Of a stretch of DNA of 64,000 nucleotides, positions 31,793 to 41,959 are shown in pieces. The notes below the pieces were generated by a model. That model saw only the letters and a program-made list of their open reading frames with translations. It did no database searches and was not told the DNA's origin. Origin of the DNA: Meghimatium bilineatum (taxonomy: Eukaryota > Mollusca > Gastropoda > Stylommatophora > Philomycidae); the NCBI GenBank assembly GCA_034231615.1, contig CM067322.1, positions 53,734,802 through 53,798,801 of the forward strand, in the 5' to 3' direction. Positions within the stretch are counted from its first letter, which is position 1, and each line of letters starts with the position of its first letter. The translations under genes were made by a program, and so were the position numbers.

Positions 31793-32735
31793 TTTCTATA
31801 TCACGGTTAAACTGAATTAGTCTATATCAAGGTTAAACTTAATTAGTCTATATCAAGGTTAAACTTAATCAGTCTATATTAAGGTTAAACTTAATTAGTC
31901 TATATCAAGGTTAAACTTAATTTGTATATATCAAGGCTAAACTTAATTAGTCTATATCAAGGCTAAACTTAATTAGTCTATATCAAGGCTAAACTTAATT
32001 AGTCTGTATTAAGGTTAAACTTAATTAGTCTATATCAAGGCTAAACTTAATTAGTCTATATCAAGGCTTAACTTAATTAGTCTATATCAAGGCTAAACTT
32101 AATTAGTCTATATCAAGGCTAAACTTAATTAGTCTATATTAAGGTTAAACTTAATGTGTATATATCAAGGCTAAACTTAATTTGTCTATATCAAGGTTAA
32201 ACTTAATTTGTTTATATCTAGGCTAAACTTAATTTGTCTATATCAAGGTGAATCTTAATTTATATATATCTAGGCTAAACTTAATTTGTCTATATCAAGG
32301 TTAAACTTAATTTGTTCATATCTAGGCTAAACTTAATTTGTCTATATCAAGGCTAAGCTTAATTAGTCTGTATTAAGGTTAAACTTAATTAGTCTGTATC
32401 AAGGCTAAACTTAATTAGTCTATATCAAGGCTTAACTTAATTAGTCTATATCAAGGCTAAACTTAATTAGTCTATATCAAGGCTAAACTTAATTAGTCTA
32501 TATTAAGGTTAAACTTAATGTGTATATATCAAGGCTAAACTTAATTTGTCTATATCAAGGTGAATCTTAATTTATATATATCTAGGCTAAACTTAATTTG
32601 TCTATATCAAGGTTAAACTTAATTTGTTCATATCTAGGCTAAACGTAATTTGTCTATATCAAGGCTAAACTTAATTTGTTCATATCTAGGCTAAACTTAA
32701 TTTGTCTATATCAAGGCTAAACTTAATTTGGAAAA
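31793..32735. repeat. 26-bp minisatellite, about 36 copies, with higher-order structure
   Basis: Units are variants of tatatcaaggttaaacttaa followed by ttagtc. Variant markers repeat in order: ggctta at 32065 and 32429, and ttaatgtgta at 32151 and 32515 (364 bp = 14 units). The marker gtgaatctt at 32248 and 32560 is 312 bp apart (12 units). The unit equals the LINE coding sequence at the array edges. Confidence 0.95.
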
Positions 32736-32880
32736 GCGACATCAATGTTAAGAGTAAAAATCAACTTTATAACTTACTGGTACTTTCTATTGTGTTATAT
32801 GATTGTGAGAGTTGGGCACTCACTGCGGGCATGGAGAGACGATAACAGGCTTTCGAATACAAATATTGCAAACGAATTCT

Positions 32881-33059
32881 TGATTCTTGATTAGGAACAA
32901 GCGTCACAGCACTGGGGGCATTTCCATATATGCTCTGCTTGCCGTTCCGTCAGCCATCTAAAAGTGAATAAGCTCAGTGCCCATGTCAGTTGCTGATTAC
33001 GCGTTCTTCTGATCTTTCCGGAGAGGGAGAGTCTCCCATCGTCTCTAGTAACTCTACTA
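32881..33059 (-). mobile_element. family G retroposon inserted in the LINE
   Basis: It begins on the + strand with tgattcttgattagg, the complement of the heptamer tail of family G, and continues with the diverged cacagcactgggggcatttc block. It is flanked by gaattct (32874-32880 and 33060-33066). Removing it rejoins the LINE codons. Confidence 0.75.
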
Positions 33060-33567
33060 GAATTCTACGAATCTCCTATAGAGAGCATAAGACAAAAGTG
33101 TACGTCAAATAATAAAATAGAGTTGTATACAGATTCACAAGAACCATTGCTTTCAATAGTGAAACGACGAAAAGTGGAATTGTGTCGACATTTATGCCTA
33201 CATGAATTATTGTCAAAAACAATACTGCCGGGAACGGCCAAGTCTGTAAGAAGCAGAAGAGGACACGTAAAATCATGGGCAGGCAACATCAAGGACTAGA
33301 CCAGACAATATTTTTCCTCACTAGCCTGCATCGTTGAAGATAGAAATCACTGGAGGACTCTGTGTGCTGACGCATCCAATGTGGTACCTCTACTACCCTT
33401 ACGAATATGTATAGACATTAAGGCAACTTTTCTGGCAAAATCGATAGCATGTAAGTGTTAAAGTAGATCCCACTCATGGTTCTATTCAGCGTTTCCTATC
33501 TAGAACTTTATCAATTGTGAATTTGATTGGTATCCTGAAGTTTGAATTTTTTCCAGATATATACTTT

Positions 33568-33724
33568 TTCTTCTTTAGTGGTTATTCTCAAACTCCAGCT
33601 GGATCTCTCTTGTAGCAGGGCAATGGTCTTACTATATTTCCAGCAGGATGTAGCCCAGAGAATGGAAATGTAGTGTGTCATCGTTTTATTTGCACCAATA
33701 GCCTGACACTTCCGTTTTTGGTGG
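33568..33724 (-). mobile_element. SINE-A copy, reverse strand
   Basis: Full-length order with ttcttctt, ctcaaactccagctggatct, ttccagcaggatgtagccca and caatagcctgacacttccg. Imperfect flanks ccagatatatac and ccagatgtacac suggest a target duplication. Confidence 0.85.
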
Positions 33725-33939
33725 ACCAGATGTACACAAAACGTTTGTGTATATTTCACAATTAGCATAACTTCCAGTCGTATTTGACTATACGTGGATC
33801 ACCAATGAAATAGAGAGTTCTATACTCCGTAGATAAGGAGGAGCGGGGGTCGGTTGCGGTGTTCAATCACCCTTTCCCTTAAGAAAAGAGAACATGGTTT
33901 TGGATAGAATTAAACAAACAAAATAAATGGTTATCCCGT

Positions 33940-34345
33940 GGCCTCCAAGATACACAAATTGTAAAATACGGGCGTAACAGAAAGAGTTGACTGTTACGAA
34001 AATATTACCGCCATTGTTGCAACTCGGACATGAACTTCTAGTTCCGCGTATACACATTAAGTGTCATTATCTTTTCTAGGCATGTCGTCGGATGCGACTA
34101 AGGCAAAGTTTGGGATAGAGTGATAACCTATCGCCTGTGAAAAAGTCGGCTGTCACTCATGCCTTGTCTGGATTTCTTATTTACGTCTTCTGTCACATGG
34201 TCCCTATGGAAGACGAAGGGATGCAGGTTAGCGGACATTGCACGTTTGTCCTTTTGTGGAAGACTCCTACATGTCAGGGAAAGCTAGTTGTGCCATTACA
34301 TAGACCGGTGAGCACATCTGACAGAAGAATGATACCTAGTTGATC
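33940..34345 (+). mobile_element. dispersed repeat family C
   Basis: Shares with 41960-42300 the blocks tgaacttctagttc, ggcatgtcgtcggatgcgac, tcacatggtccctatgga, gcggacattgcacgtttgtc and tctgacagaagaatga. Its continuation may be interrupted by the LINE at 34345-34640, because the ctgctgcactggaatgcctc block follows that LINE. Confidence 0.7.
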
Positions 34346-34640
34346 CAAAAATGTATGAAAATGCGAAACGGACCTTAATCAACAATATAAGAAAAAAGGC
34401 AATCTTCTTTTTGTTAGCCATTTCATGAGACAGGCAGGTTTAGAGAACATAATCACAACAGGCAAGATTGAAGGCACCAGAGACAGGGGCGACAACGTGA
34501 TAAAATATTAGACAGTTTGACAACCTGGCACGGCAAGGAAACAACAACGACTTTGATACATAATACTGTGGACAGAGAGCTGTGGAGAGCCATGACCGCT
34601 TGCGCCATCCGGCATGGCACCTGATGATGATGATGACGCT
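34345..34640 (+). mobile_element. LINE RT C-terminal remnant
   Basis: Plus-strand copy of the family found inverted at 45745-46180 (ttaatcaacaatataagaaa, gagacaggcaggtttagaga, gacagagagctgtggagagc). It ends ccggcatggcacctgatgat, the usual 3' end of this family. It encodes broken LINE C-terminal text only. Confidence 0.85.
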
Positions 34641-34724
34641 CCTGGAAGGACGTGATGATCATGGGACCTAGCGTACTGCTGCACTGGAATGCCTCCTTTG
34701 GGGAACTAAACATACATTCCATTG

Positions 34725-35060
34725 TCTATTGTCTTTTTCCAGGTGAATCGTGGTTTATATTACCCGCACTTGCCGTTAAGTGTAGGAGTGGGAGCCTCAA
34801 TCTTCGTTCAAAAGCCAAAAGTGTTGTCTTGATTGCTTTGAGTTCATTTTTATTCAAGGTTATCTTGATGTTTTCTATCCACCGTTTGCTTGGTCTTCCT
34901 GTGGTTTTTATTCTTTTGTTAATTGCTATTATTAGTGTTTGGTTTGGCTTAATTCTCATACGGTGAGCTAAACATTTTACTTACTGTATTTCGATATGTT
35001 CAATACATGATATTATACCTACTCTTTTCCTAATTTCTTCCTTTCTTATTGTATCTAGTT
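34725..35060 (-). mobile_element. LINE RT C-terminal remnant
   Basis: The minus strand reads RIKPNQTLIIAINKRIKTTG, RPSKRWIENIKITLNKNE, the conserved GRPxKRWxxNI tail of LINE RT ORFs. Confidence 0.75.
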
Positions 35061-35234
35061 TCATTAACGATTACCACTTTTCTTAGACACTTCATATCAC
35101 GTGTGGCAATATTCCTGTGCTACGAGGCTGTTAGCGACAAAAGGGAAATATCTTTTACCCATAAATCTCATAACATAACAATGTTTTTGAGACAACACGC
35201 CTTATACAAGCTCAGTGGTTACTTCGGTTACTCA

Positions 35235-35325
35235 CTTAATGACCTGTGTTTTTGTCAGAAAGACTATGGGCCGTCCAGAGCTACCTACTCACTGCTCAAG
35301 TTATTATTTCATCATCATCATCAAA
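35235..35325 (+). mobile_element. LINE 3' tail fragment
   Basis: Matches the extreme 3' end seen at 8595-8690 and 48715-48800 (acctgtgttt, gtcagaaagactatgggc) and ends in catcatcatcatc. Confidence 0.55.
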
Positions 35326-35600
35326 AACTAGCCGATAGCTCAGTTACATTATTTACCGAGTCCTGCATTCTGATAGGTTTCTGTTTTGCAGATCTTGGTG
35401 TATAACTGATAATATATACGTTAATGCTCTTCTCGCCTCCTGCTTGAATCATTTCAGCTGTTATTTCGTTGCACCCTAAATCTCTTCCATTCTTCAATCT
35501 GATAATTGTTGCCCTTATTTCTTCTTTTGATGGTTCCGGTTCTTGTGTGTTTCTGTCAATGTGTTGTTGGTTAGCTAAACTATTTAGGGATGCATCCGTG
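35325..35600 (-). mobile_element. LINE RT N-terminal (fingers) fragment
   Basis: The minus strand encodes EPEPSKEEIRATIIRLKNGR, DLGCNEITAEMIQAGGEKS, the first conserved RT block. No catalytic block follows. Confidence 0.8.
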
Positions 35601-35674
35601 TACATAATCATAGTGACAAATAAAATGACAGGAATTGTCAAATGAATCGTTAAGACGGTTTGATTTACCATTAG

Positions 35675-36050
35675 TCCATAGGTCTTATATTTTAGACGGT
35701 CATAGTATAGTACATATTACTTATTCGCCGTCGTTCGCTCATACAGCCAAAATGATCTCTCACATAAATGTCGCGGTCTGTCTCAAGTTTGTCAATTCGC
35801 AGTACAGTTTTTCCTTCAGTTTGGTTGGAGAGGGTTGCATACCTGTTCTATTTAAGGAAAACGTCAGCTCAGAGTACATGTTTTACTGCCTGTTTGCCTT
35901 CTCCACATGGGCACACGTCTGCATGACCAAGTTTGAGTATAGTGTATATATGATAGTTGAGATTGCACTCTTCATCTCTAAGAATTGAAACCCGATCTCT
36001 TTTTTGGCAGGAAATAGTGCTAATCTCTCAGATTGTTTTATGAATGTTCT
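35675..36050 (-). mobile_element. LINE C-terminal Cys/His fragment
   Basis: The minus strand reads LGHADVCPCGEGKQAVKHVL, followed by a stop and then RIDKLETDRDIYVRDHF. The CPCG...HVL pattern is typical of the tail of RNase-H-type LINEs. Confidence 0.65.
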
Positions 36051-36159
36051 TTTAGTCATTTCTCGTTGTAGATATGTTTTATAAATTCATTTATTTTATT
36101 GTATGAGACACTAGTTCCATGTTCTACTTTCTACAAATAACATCACTTTCTTAATCATG

Positions 36160-36295
36160 TGGTATGGTCGAAGACAGAAATCTTAAGTTGCGAGGCGACT
36201 GGGTGTCATCTGCGCGAACCTGGTTCGAATCCCGTGTGCTGATTTTCCGTTAATAATAAATCATCGATACTTCTATATTATACTATTCATTTATC
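36160..36295 (+). mobile_element. tRNA-like element with intact B-box
   Basis: Contains cctggttcgaatcccgtgtg, a perfect B-box, about 30 nt after gaggcgactgggtg. It does not fold into a tRNA that I can defend. A diverged copy lies at 36725-36875. Confidence 0.6.
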
Positions 36296-36302
36296 CGTCA
36301 TC

Positions 36303-36464
36303 CGCCGAAGACGGATGTGTCGGGCCATTGGCGCAAAGAAAACTGCGTCACAACGCATTTCCATTGTCTGGAATACATCCTGCTGGAAATCTAGTAGGAC
36401 CGTGATCCTGCTGTAAGGGAGATCCAGCGGGAGTTTGAGAATGAACGCTGAAGAAGAAGAAGAT
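36303..36464 (+). mobile_element. SINE-A copy
   Basis: Complete from cgccgaagacggatgtg to the gaagaagaag tail. Imperfect target duplications atttatccgtcatc and atttacccgtcacatc flank it. It separates the two tRNA-like repeats at 36160 and 36725. Confidence 0.9.
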
Positions 36465-36724
36465 TTACCCGTCACATCTGAAGCAAGCTTGTACATGTTT
36501 ATGTATTATTTATGTTTACAAGTAAGCTTAATTGGCTCTTATAGTACTGAGGCCTACTGTCGCTTACTAATGTTAAATGTTTGTGGTTTGCATTTAATTT
36601 ACATACCTGGTACAATATGTGTGTTGTTGTTGTTGTCTGTCTGTGTCGATCGATTGGTCCATATTTGTAGTATTGTGAGAATATGCATGTTGGAAGCAGA
36701 CGAAAATGTCTATTTTTTAAGGAT

Positions 36725-36875
36725 GCAGTGTGGTAAAAGACGGAAAACGTGTCGACTAAAGTTGCAAGGCGAGTTGGTGTGAATAGAACGGATCTAGTTG
36801 GATTTACTTTTGCTGCATTATGATTTTTCGCTAATAATAAATCATCCATGGTTTTATATTACATTATTCATTACG
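36725..36875 (+). mobile_element. second, degenerate copy of the tRNA-like element
   Basis: Parallels 36160-36295: agttgcaaggcgagttggtg, a ruined B-box, then cgctaataataaatcatcca and ttatattacattattcatta. Confidence 0.55.
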
Positions 36876-36879
36876 CCCT

Positions 36880-37560
36880 CTTTGACCAGTTTATCTGTCT
36901 TCTAATTTATGATACAACACTGACATAAAACGTTATTCGATGGTCAAACGGCTCAGTCAACTGTCTTAGAAATGTTTAACCTGTCCATTATATTGCGATC
37001 AGAAAGTTACCTAAATTTGACTCGCATAAAGCAGAAATATTTGCACCCGTCTGGAAAAAAACAACTCATGCGTGTCCCCAACATAGATCATGTGATAGTG
37101 TACAATAAAGGACTGCCTGCTGCACCGTGGGGCAGCAGGTATGTTAAAATACGGTATATTTCTGCACTAGATTTAGGAAGTATTTCGAATACCCCGCTGT
37201 GTGTAGCATTATAGAGCAACGCTTCTGTCCAGGTTTGTCTTGTGCATTGTTTCTGGGATTCCTTATACACTAAAATGGTAAGTGCAATTTCATCTATTAA
37301 AATACCACACTGTAATGTACATGTCATTTCGCAAATGTTTGAAGCTACAAAAATCGTCTAAAATAACGAGAGAGGTAATAGCTCAGTCGCTAGTGCATAA
37401 TAATATTATTCATATGTTTTAAGTTGAAATACCGTCCAGCAACAACACCGTTAGATCCTGCTGAAAATTTCCTACAGTCGAAATGTTGGTAAAGGTAAAT
37501 GCAAGACCTCCTCAGCCTTCCCTTAAAATTATGTTGAGACATAGATCAAGGAAGTAGAAT
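36880..37560. other. mostly unique sequence
   Basis: Includes a weak tRNA-like A-box (taatagctcagtcgctagtg, about 37376) and an ATG directly followed by gtaagt at 37275. No other feature. Confidence 0.4.
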
Positions 37561-37571
37561 ACACCACTATT

Positions 37572-38340
37572 GGGACTGCCCATTCATTACGTCAGCAATT
37601 CTGTGTCTATTTGTTCTCCACTTGTCAAAAACCCGTTAAGAATTCAAAACTTCCTGCTTAATTATGTAAATAAAAAACAATATCCCCCCTTCCCTCCCAA
37701 AAAAGTGTTTTAGTAGAAAGGTAAAAAAAAAAACACCAACTATATGATATGGTTCACATCGTAAGAAAAATCATTTCGCAAATTAAAACTATTTAACTTG
37801 TGTATAAAAGAATCATTTCGCAAATTAAAACTATTTAACTTGTGTATAAAAGAATCATTTCGCAAATTAAAACATTTTAACTTGTGTATAGAAGAATCAT
37901 TTCGCAAATTAAAACATTTTAACTTGTGTATAAAAGAATCATTTCGCAAATTAAAACTATTTAACTTGTGTATAAAAGAATCATTTCGCAAATTAAAACA
38001 TTTTAACTTGTGTATAAAAGAATCATTTCGCAAATTAAAACTATTTAACTTGTGTATAAAAGAATCATTTCGCAAATTAAAACTATTTAACTTGTGTATA
38101 AAAGAATCATTTCGCAAATTAAAACTATTTAACTTGTGTATAAAAGAATCATTTCGCAAATTAAAACATTTTAACTTGTGTATAAAAGAATCATTTCGTA
38201 CATTAAAACTATGTCTTGTGTATAAAAACGGCAATATTTTTTCAACCCTCCCCCTCTCCCTTGTCAACAACTGTCAAACGTTTTCAGCACACCCCCCCCC
38301 CCTCGCTCATTTATTGTTGACGTAATTTATGGACTGCCCC
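37572..38340. mobile_element. family M TIR element with minisatellite core
   Basis: The left end gggactgcccattcattacg and the right end (complement ggggcagtccataaattacg) match at 22 of 28 positions when continued to the gtca.caat block. C-rich subterminal tracts and ttgtcaacaactgtcaaacg lie inside the right end. No target duplication found. A 42-bp tandem array fills the centre. Confidence 0.75.
37765..38228. repeat. 42-bp minisatellite, 11 copies
   Basis: Very homogeneous units (aaagaatcatttcgcaaatt, aaaactatttaacttgtgta, ta) with one common variant (acatttta). Both strands are open in 14-residue repeats. Confidence 0.97.
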
Positions 38341-38550
38341 TATAATATGGGACTACCATTAAAAAATTAGAATCAGTGCATAATCAGTGACATGCGATTG
38401 TTGTCTTGAGCGGCTATTGTAGGGGCACTTGATAGTGCAGGGGTGATGGAATCCTGTACGTGCAGGGGGAGGGTTTTGAAAGTGCTGGGTTCTATAAAGT
38501 GCGAAGTCGGTAACCTTTTATTAAAACTTTTTATAGTCAGACGTCAAACC

Positions 38551-38812
38551 CAGTGCGCGATTTACCTATAAGCTAAATAATAGCTTAGGCCCAACACTTT
38601 CTTGAGGCCCCCCCCCCCCCAGTTAAAAAAAATTTCAATACCTATATATTCTTAATCGTTAAAGGGCCCCATATCTTAAATAGCTTAGGGCCCCAATATC
38701 TCAAATAGCATAGTGTCCCATATCTCAAATAGCTTAGGGCCCCATATCTCAAATATCTTAGGGCCTCATATCTCAAATAGCTTAGGGCCCTATCAAGTCT
38801 AAATCCGCCCTG
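38551..38812. mobile_element. nonautonomous hAT element with perfect 8-bp TSD
   Basis: Termini cagtgcgcgatttacc and (complement) cagggcggatttagac are imperfect inverted repeats. The duplication gtcaaacc is exact (38543-38550 and 38813-38820). The interior holds a C14 tract and a 24-bp minisatellite. Confidence 0.9.
38662..38796. repeat. 24-bp minisatellite inside the hAT element
   Basis: About five and a half units of cttagggccccatatctcaa plus atag. Confidence 0.92.
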
Positions 38813-39021
38813 GTCAAACCCTGATATATTTTCAGGCTATGCATTATGAAATCCGTGCATATAGCGTTAAATAGACATGAGACATCAAATGTTATGTATT
38901 GCTGGAGATACCACTAGATGTGCACATGACTTTCTACTGCATAATTATATTCTTCTGTTGTAACAGCTAATACAAGCCATTTTGTTTTCTTTGTGAGTCA
39001 TCTTTCACTCGGGACAAGAGT

Positions 39022-39340
39022 CTGTGATTTAATCTGCTGTCGGTTTCATGATTTAGTCTACTGTCAGTTTCATGATTTAGTCTGCTGTTAGTTTCATGAT
39101 TTAGTCTGCTGTTAGTTTCATGATTTAATCTGCTGTCAGTTTCATGATTTAGTCTGCTCTTAGTTTCATGATTTAGTCTGTTGTTAGATTCATGATTTAG
39201 TCTGTTGTTAGTTTCATGATTTAGTCTGCTATTAGTTTCATGATTTAATCTGCTATTAGTTTCATGATTTAATCTGCTATTAGTTTCATGATTTAATCTG
39301 CTGTTAGTTTCATGATTTAATCTGCTGTTAGTTTCAAGAT
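39022..39340. repeat. 24-bp minisatellite, about 13 copies
   Basis: Units of tctgctgttagtttcatgat followed by ttaa or ttag. Confidence 0.95.
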
Positions 39341-39344
39341 TTCT

Positions 39345-40410
39345 ACTTTCTCATACAGCTTTTTTCGAGGGGAATAGGCGTGGGTCATATATTTCTATTC
39401 ATGTCATTCAGGGATGTCCTATATTTTTACATTGAAAAAGTCACGCTTGATGTTTGTGAGTCATCGGCTGGTTGGCGGCCAATACAGGCTCTAAAAAAAA
39501 GGTGTGTCAATAGGAAGGAAGAAAATCTTCATATTAGGTAAAGCAGTTTGCTTTCTTTCCTTTTTGTCTCTTTTGAACTGCCTGCAAAGTTTAAATCTTT
39601 TCAAAGATTTGTTGCTTTATTGTTCGCGTGCCAGGATGGGTGGTAAAGGTCTTTTGTTTCCCCACGAGATTGAGTCAATGTTGATAGTCCTGTAAATGTT
39701 CCGCCTTTATATTTGTCAGGTTGCAATGGCAAAGTATGTGCTTATGAATGCGGTTAACACGTGATGTTTTATTCTGATATGACCAGTTTTGAGGTGTAAT
39801 CTTGTCTCTTCTGGACTGTTGGCAATACCCGTCATCTGCGTTTTATTTGGAGTTGTTCCCCCCCCCCCACTTCTGTGCAGTAGTTGCCATGGTAAGGGTT
39901 TTAATTTCGTCTCAGCAGACCAGAAAGTTATCCTTAATGCATGTATATTCCGTATAGGGGTATCATTCAAAAATTGTTGAATATTTAGTCGCCACTAAAA
40001 CATCAAATCAAATTGTCACTAAATCCGGACGAACGATTTCCAAGTAGGAGTAAGTTTGGTTAAGCTGTAGATGTGAGAATGGACCACTGATACTCTACCA
40101 AGGAGTGGACCACTATATTAGCTCAGATTAACACTGCTTTATCAGCTTCTGGTGTCTTAAACTTGTCTGGATCTGCTCTCCTACGTTGAGTTTCCAACAA
40201 ATCAGTTGACATGAACATCCCGATAATATCCATACTTTCTGCAGTAAAAAGTAAAGTAATTGCTTTTCACACTGTTGAATATATAAGAAAAATTATTTCG
40301 TTTCTTAAGATGTTAGGGTGTTAGGCCACACCGTCGTCAGAAGGGGATTCAATATAACACTCCGCATACAATATTCAGGACTGTAAATCTAATGCAGGAG
40401 ATCAAACGTA
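39345..40410. other. no recognised feature
   Basis: Short open frames only, without family motifs, and a C-tract near 39859. One ATG followed by gtaagg lies at 39889. Confidence 0.4.
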
Positions 40411-40414
40411 GTTA

Positions 40415-40520
40415 ATGAGTTTGATCTTTTTGGAGAGTCGTGCCCTTTTCAACCAGTAGACAACAAAGTCCAAGTAGGTTATATCAGGACATACTACCAT
40501 AAAATATTAGAGGTAACAGA
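40415..40520 (+). repeat. dispersed repeat family H, copy 2
   Basis: Matches 21390-21500: cttttcaaccagtagacaac, taggttatatcaggacatac, aaaatattagaggtaacaga. Confidence 0.75.
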
Positions 40521-40875
40521 GACGCCATAAACGTGAAGGAGATCAAACACCTGCTCAAGAAACATTTACTTATAACGAATTGCTGCTGCAAAAACTGTTG
40601 TTTGATTCGCCCATGCAGGACCAATTATAAAAGAAACATGGCTGTTAGGTGTGTATTTTACTTTGACTAACTGCATAATTAGAGATAATGGAACCAGGTT
40701 CATGTCCACCGCCATTACATTTACAGAATATCTGGTAATCGTTTTCTGAGACTAGTTTCACATAAGAGTCAGTTATGGCATAAACAGTTTTAGTTGAACT
40801 GAAAAATTGAACCTAAGCTATTCAAATAAAAGGCAAGCACCCTAGCTAATGAGTAATGAATGTACCAGAAAATAA
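40520..40875. other. no recognised feature
   Basis: Unique-looking spacer before a minisatellite. Confidence 0.4.
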
Positions 40876-40877
40876 AT

Positions 40878-41106
40878 GTGTGCTGGCACATTTTGTCTGT
40901 GTGCTGGCACATTTTGTCTGCGTGCTGGCACATTTTGTCTGTGTGCTGGCACATTTTGTCTGTGTGCTGGCACATTTTGTCTGTGTGCTGGCACATTTTG
41001 TCTGCGTGCTGGCACATTTTGTCTGTGTGCTGGCACATTTTGTCTGCGTGCTGGCACATTTTGTCTGCGTGCTGGCACATTTTGTCTGTGTGCTGGCACA
41101 TTTTGA
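40878..41106. repeat. 21-bp minisatellite, 11 copies
   Basis: Units of gtgctggcacattttgtctg plus t or c. Highly homogeneous; five overlapping frames stay open. Confidence 0.97.
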
Positions 41107-41194
41107 CTGTTTGCTGCAGCTGCCACATAATTATTTTATAGATAAGATTTATAACTGAAACCGAGCGGTCATGAATGCGATCAACGCATTATTT

Positions 41195-41450
41195 ATTTCT
41201 TCTTCTTCTTTCCTTCCTCTTTTACCCTTTACGGGTGTCGAGGGAGATACAATGTTCTTGTTCTCGCTTTTCTGGCAGTTTCAGATAATGTTATTTGGTG
41301 TTCATGTAATGTCTCTTTGATGTTGTCGATCCAACGTACTCTAGGTCTACCCTTGACTCTTCTTTCTGCTTCTCCTCTCTTCATATATGCTTTATAAACT
41401 AATGAATCACACGGCATTCTTTACAAATGACCAAATCATTGTATCTGTTG
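41195..41450 (-). mobile_element. LINE RT C-terminal remnant
   Basis: The minus strand encodes YKAYMKRGEAERRVKGRPRV, RWIDNIKETLHEHQIT, the conserved end of an RT ORF. Same family as 24440-24715. Confidence 0.85.
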
Positions 41451-41955
41451 GTTTTGTTTGGTGGTTGTTAGTTTGTGAATAAATCATCCTCACTCCACAT
41501 CTAACCACATCTGTCCAAAAGTAATCCGATATCCACCGCAAGAAACTTCTCCGCGTGTAGCGACTAACAATACTTACTCTGATTCATTTGCTAGTATCCT
41601 CTGTTTATCTTCATGACACTTGTTTAGCTACACCATAAAGCCAGTATTACTATTACCATATGGCCAGTGGCCACACGTTAATTGTCATATTCAGAGGTTT
41701 TCTACATAGATGCACGATGATCTGCAGCACCAGCAAAGATCTTGAAAGAGTTTAGACTAGTCCACATTTGAGAAACTAAATTAACCTACAAGTACAACGT
41801 ACTGTTTGTTCCACATCCCAAGCTTTACCAGCAATGAATCTCTTATAAATTAGGTGCAATTTGTGTGTGTTGGAATGAGCTTCAGAGTTTTTTCATTCTC
41901 AGAAGACTTCAACAGAAAGCTTTGAAAATAAACATCGTACTCAAATTGGTATCTC
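41450..41955. other. no recognised feature
   Basis: No ORF of note, no repeats matched. Confidence 0.4.
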
Positions 41956-41959
41956 CCGT

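Larger units (their letters stand above)
31490..33465 (+). mobile_element. LINE RT copy split by a minisatellite and a retroposon
   Basis: RT block 5 is LCFADDIDLITGTEQKLQEL (31502 onward). After a frameshift come TEWKSTQK/MEINTEKNQKLVNSRN and VSNFKYLGFSICRDEKCKAE to ISISRLN at 31811. There follows 0.9 kb of 26-bp repeats. The same ORF then resumes at about 32725 with NLIWKSDINVKSKNQLYNLL, YDCESWALTAGMERR and FEYKYCKRIL. It is cut at 32880 by a family G insertion and continues after 33066 with RISYRE, SKTILPGTAKSVRSRRG and HVKSWAGNIKD to about 33465. Confidence 0.9.

Noticed and set aside
35635-35988. 117-codon plus-strand ORF
   Set aside because: The opposite strand carries LINE C-terminal coding sequence with a CPCG motif; this ORF is its shadow.
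36160-36245. Possible functional tRNA gene at the perfect B-box
   Set aside because: No pairing acceptor or anticodon stems can be drawn, and a decayed copy nearby marks it as a SINE-like repeat.
37740-38325. 175-codon ORFs on both strands (CIKESFRKLKLFNL and RNDSFIHKLNSFNL repeats)
   Set aside because: 42-bp array inside a transposon; both strands open is the sign of a stop-free repeat, not of coding.
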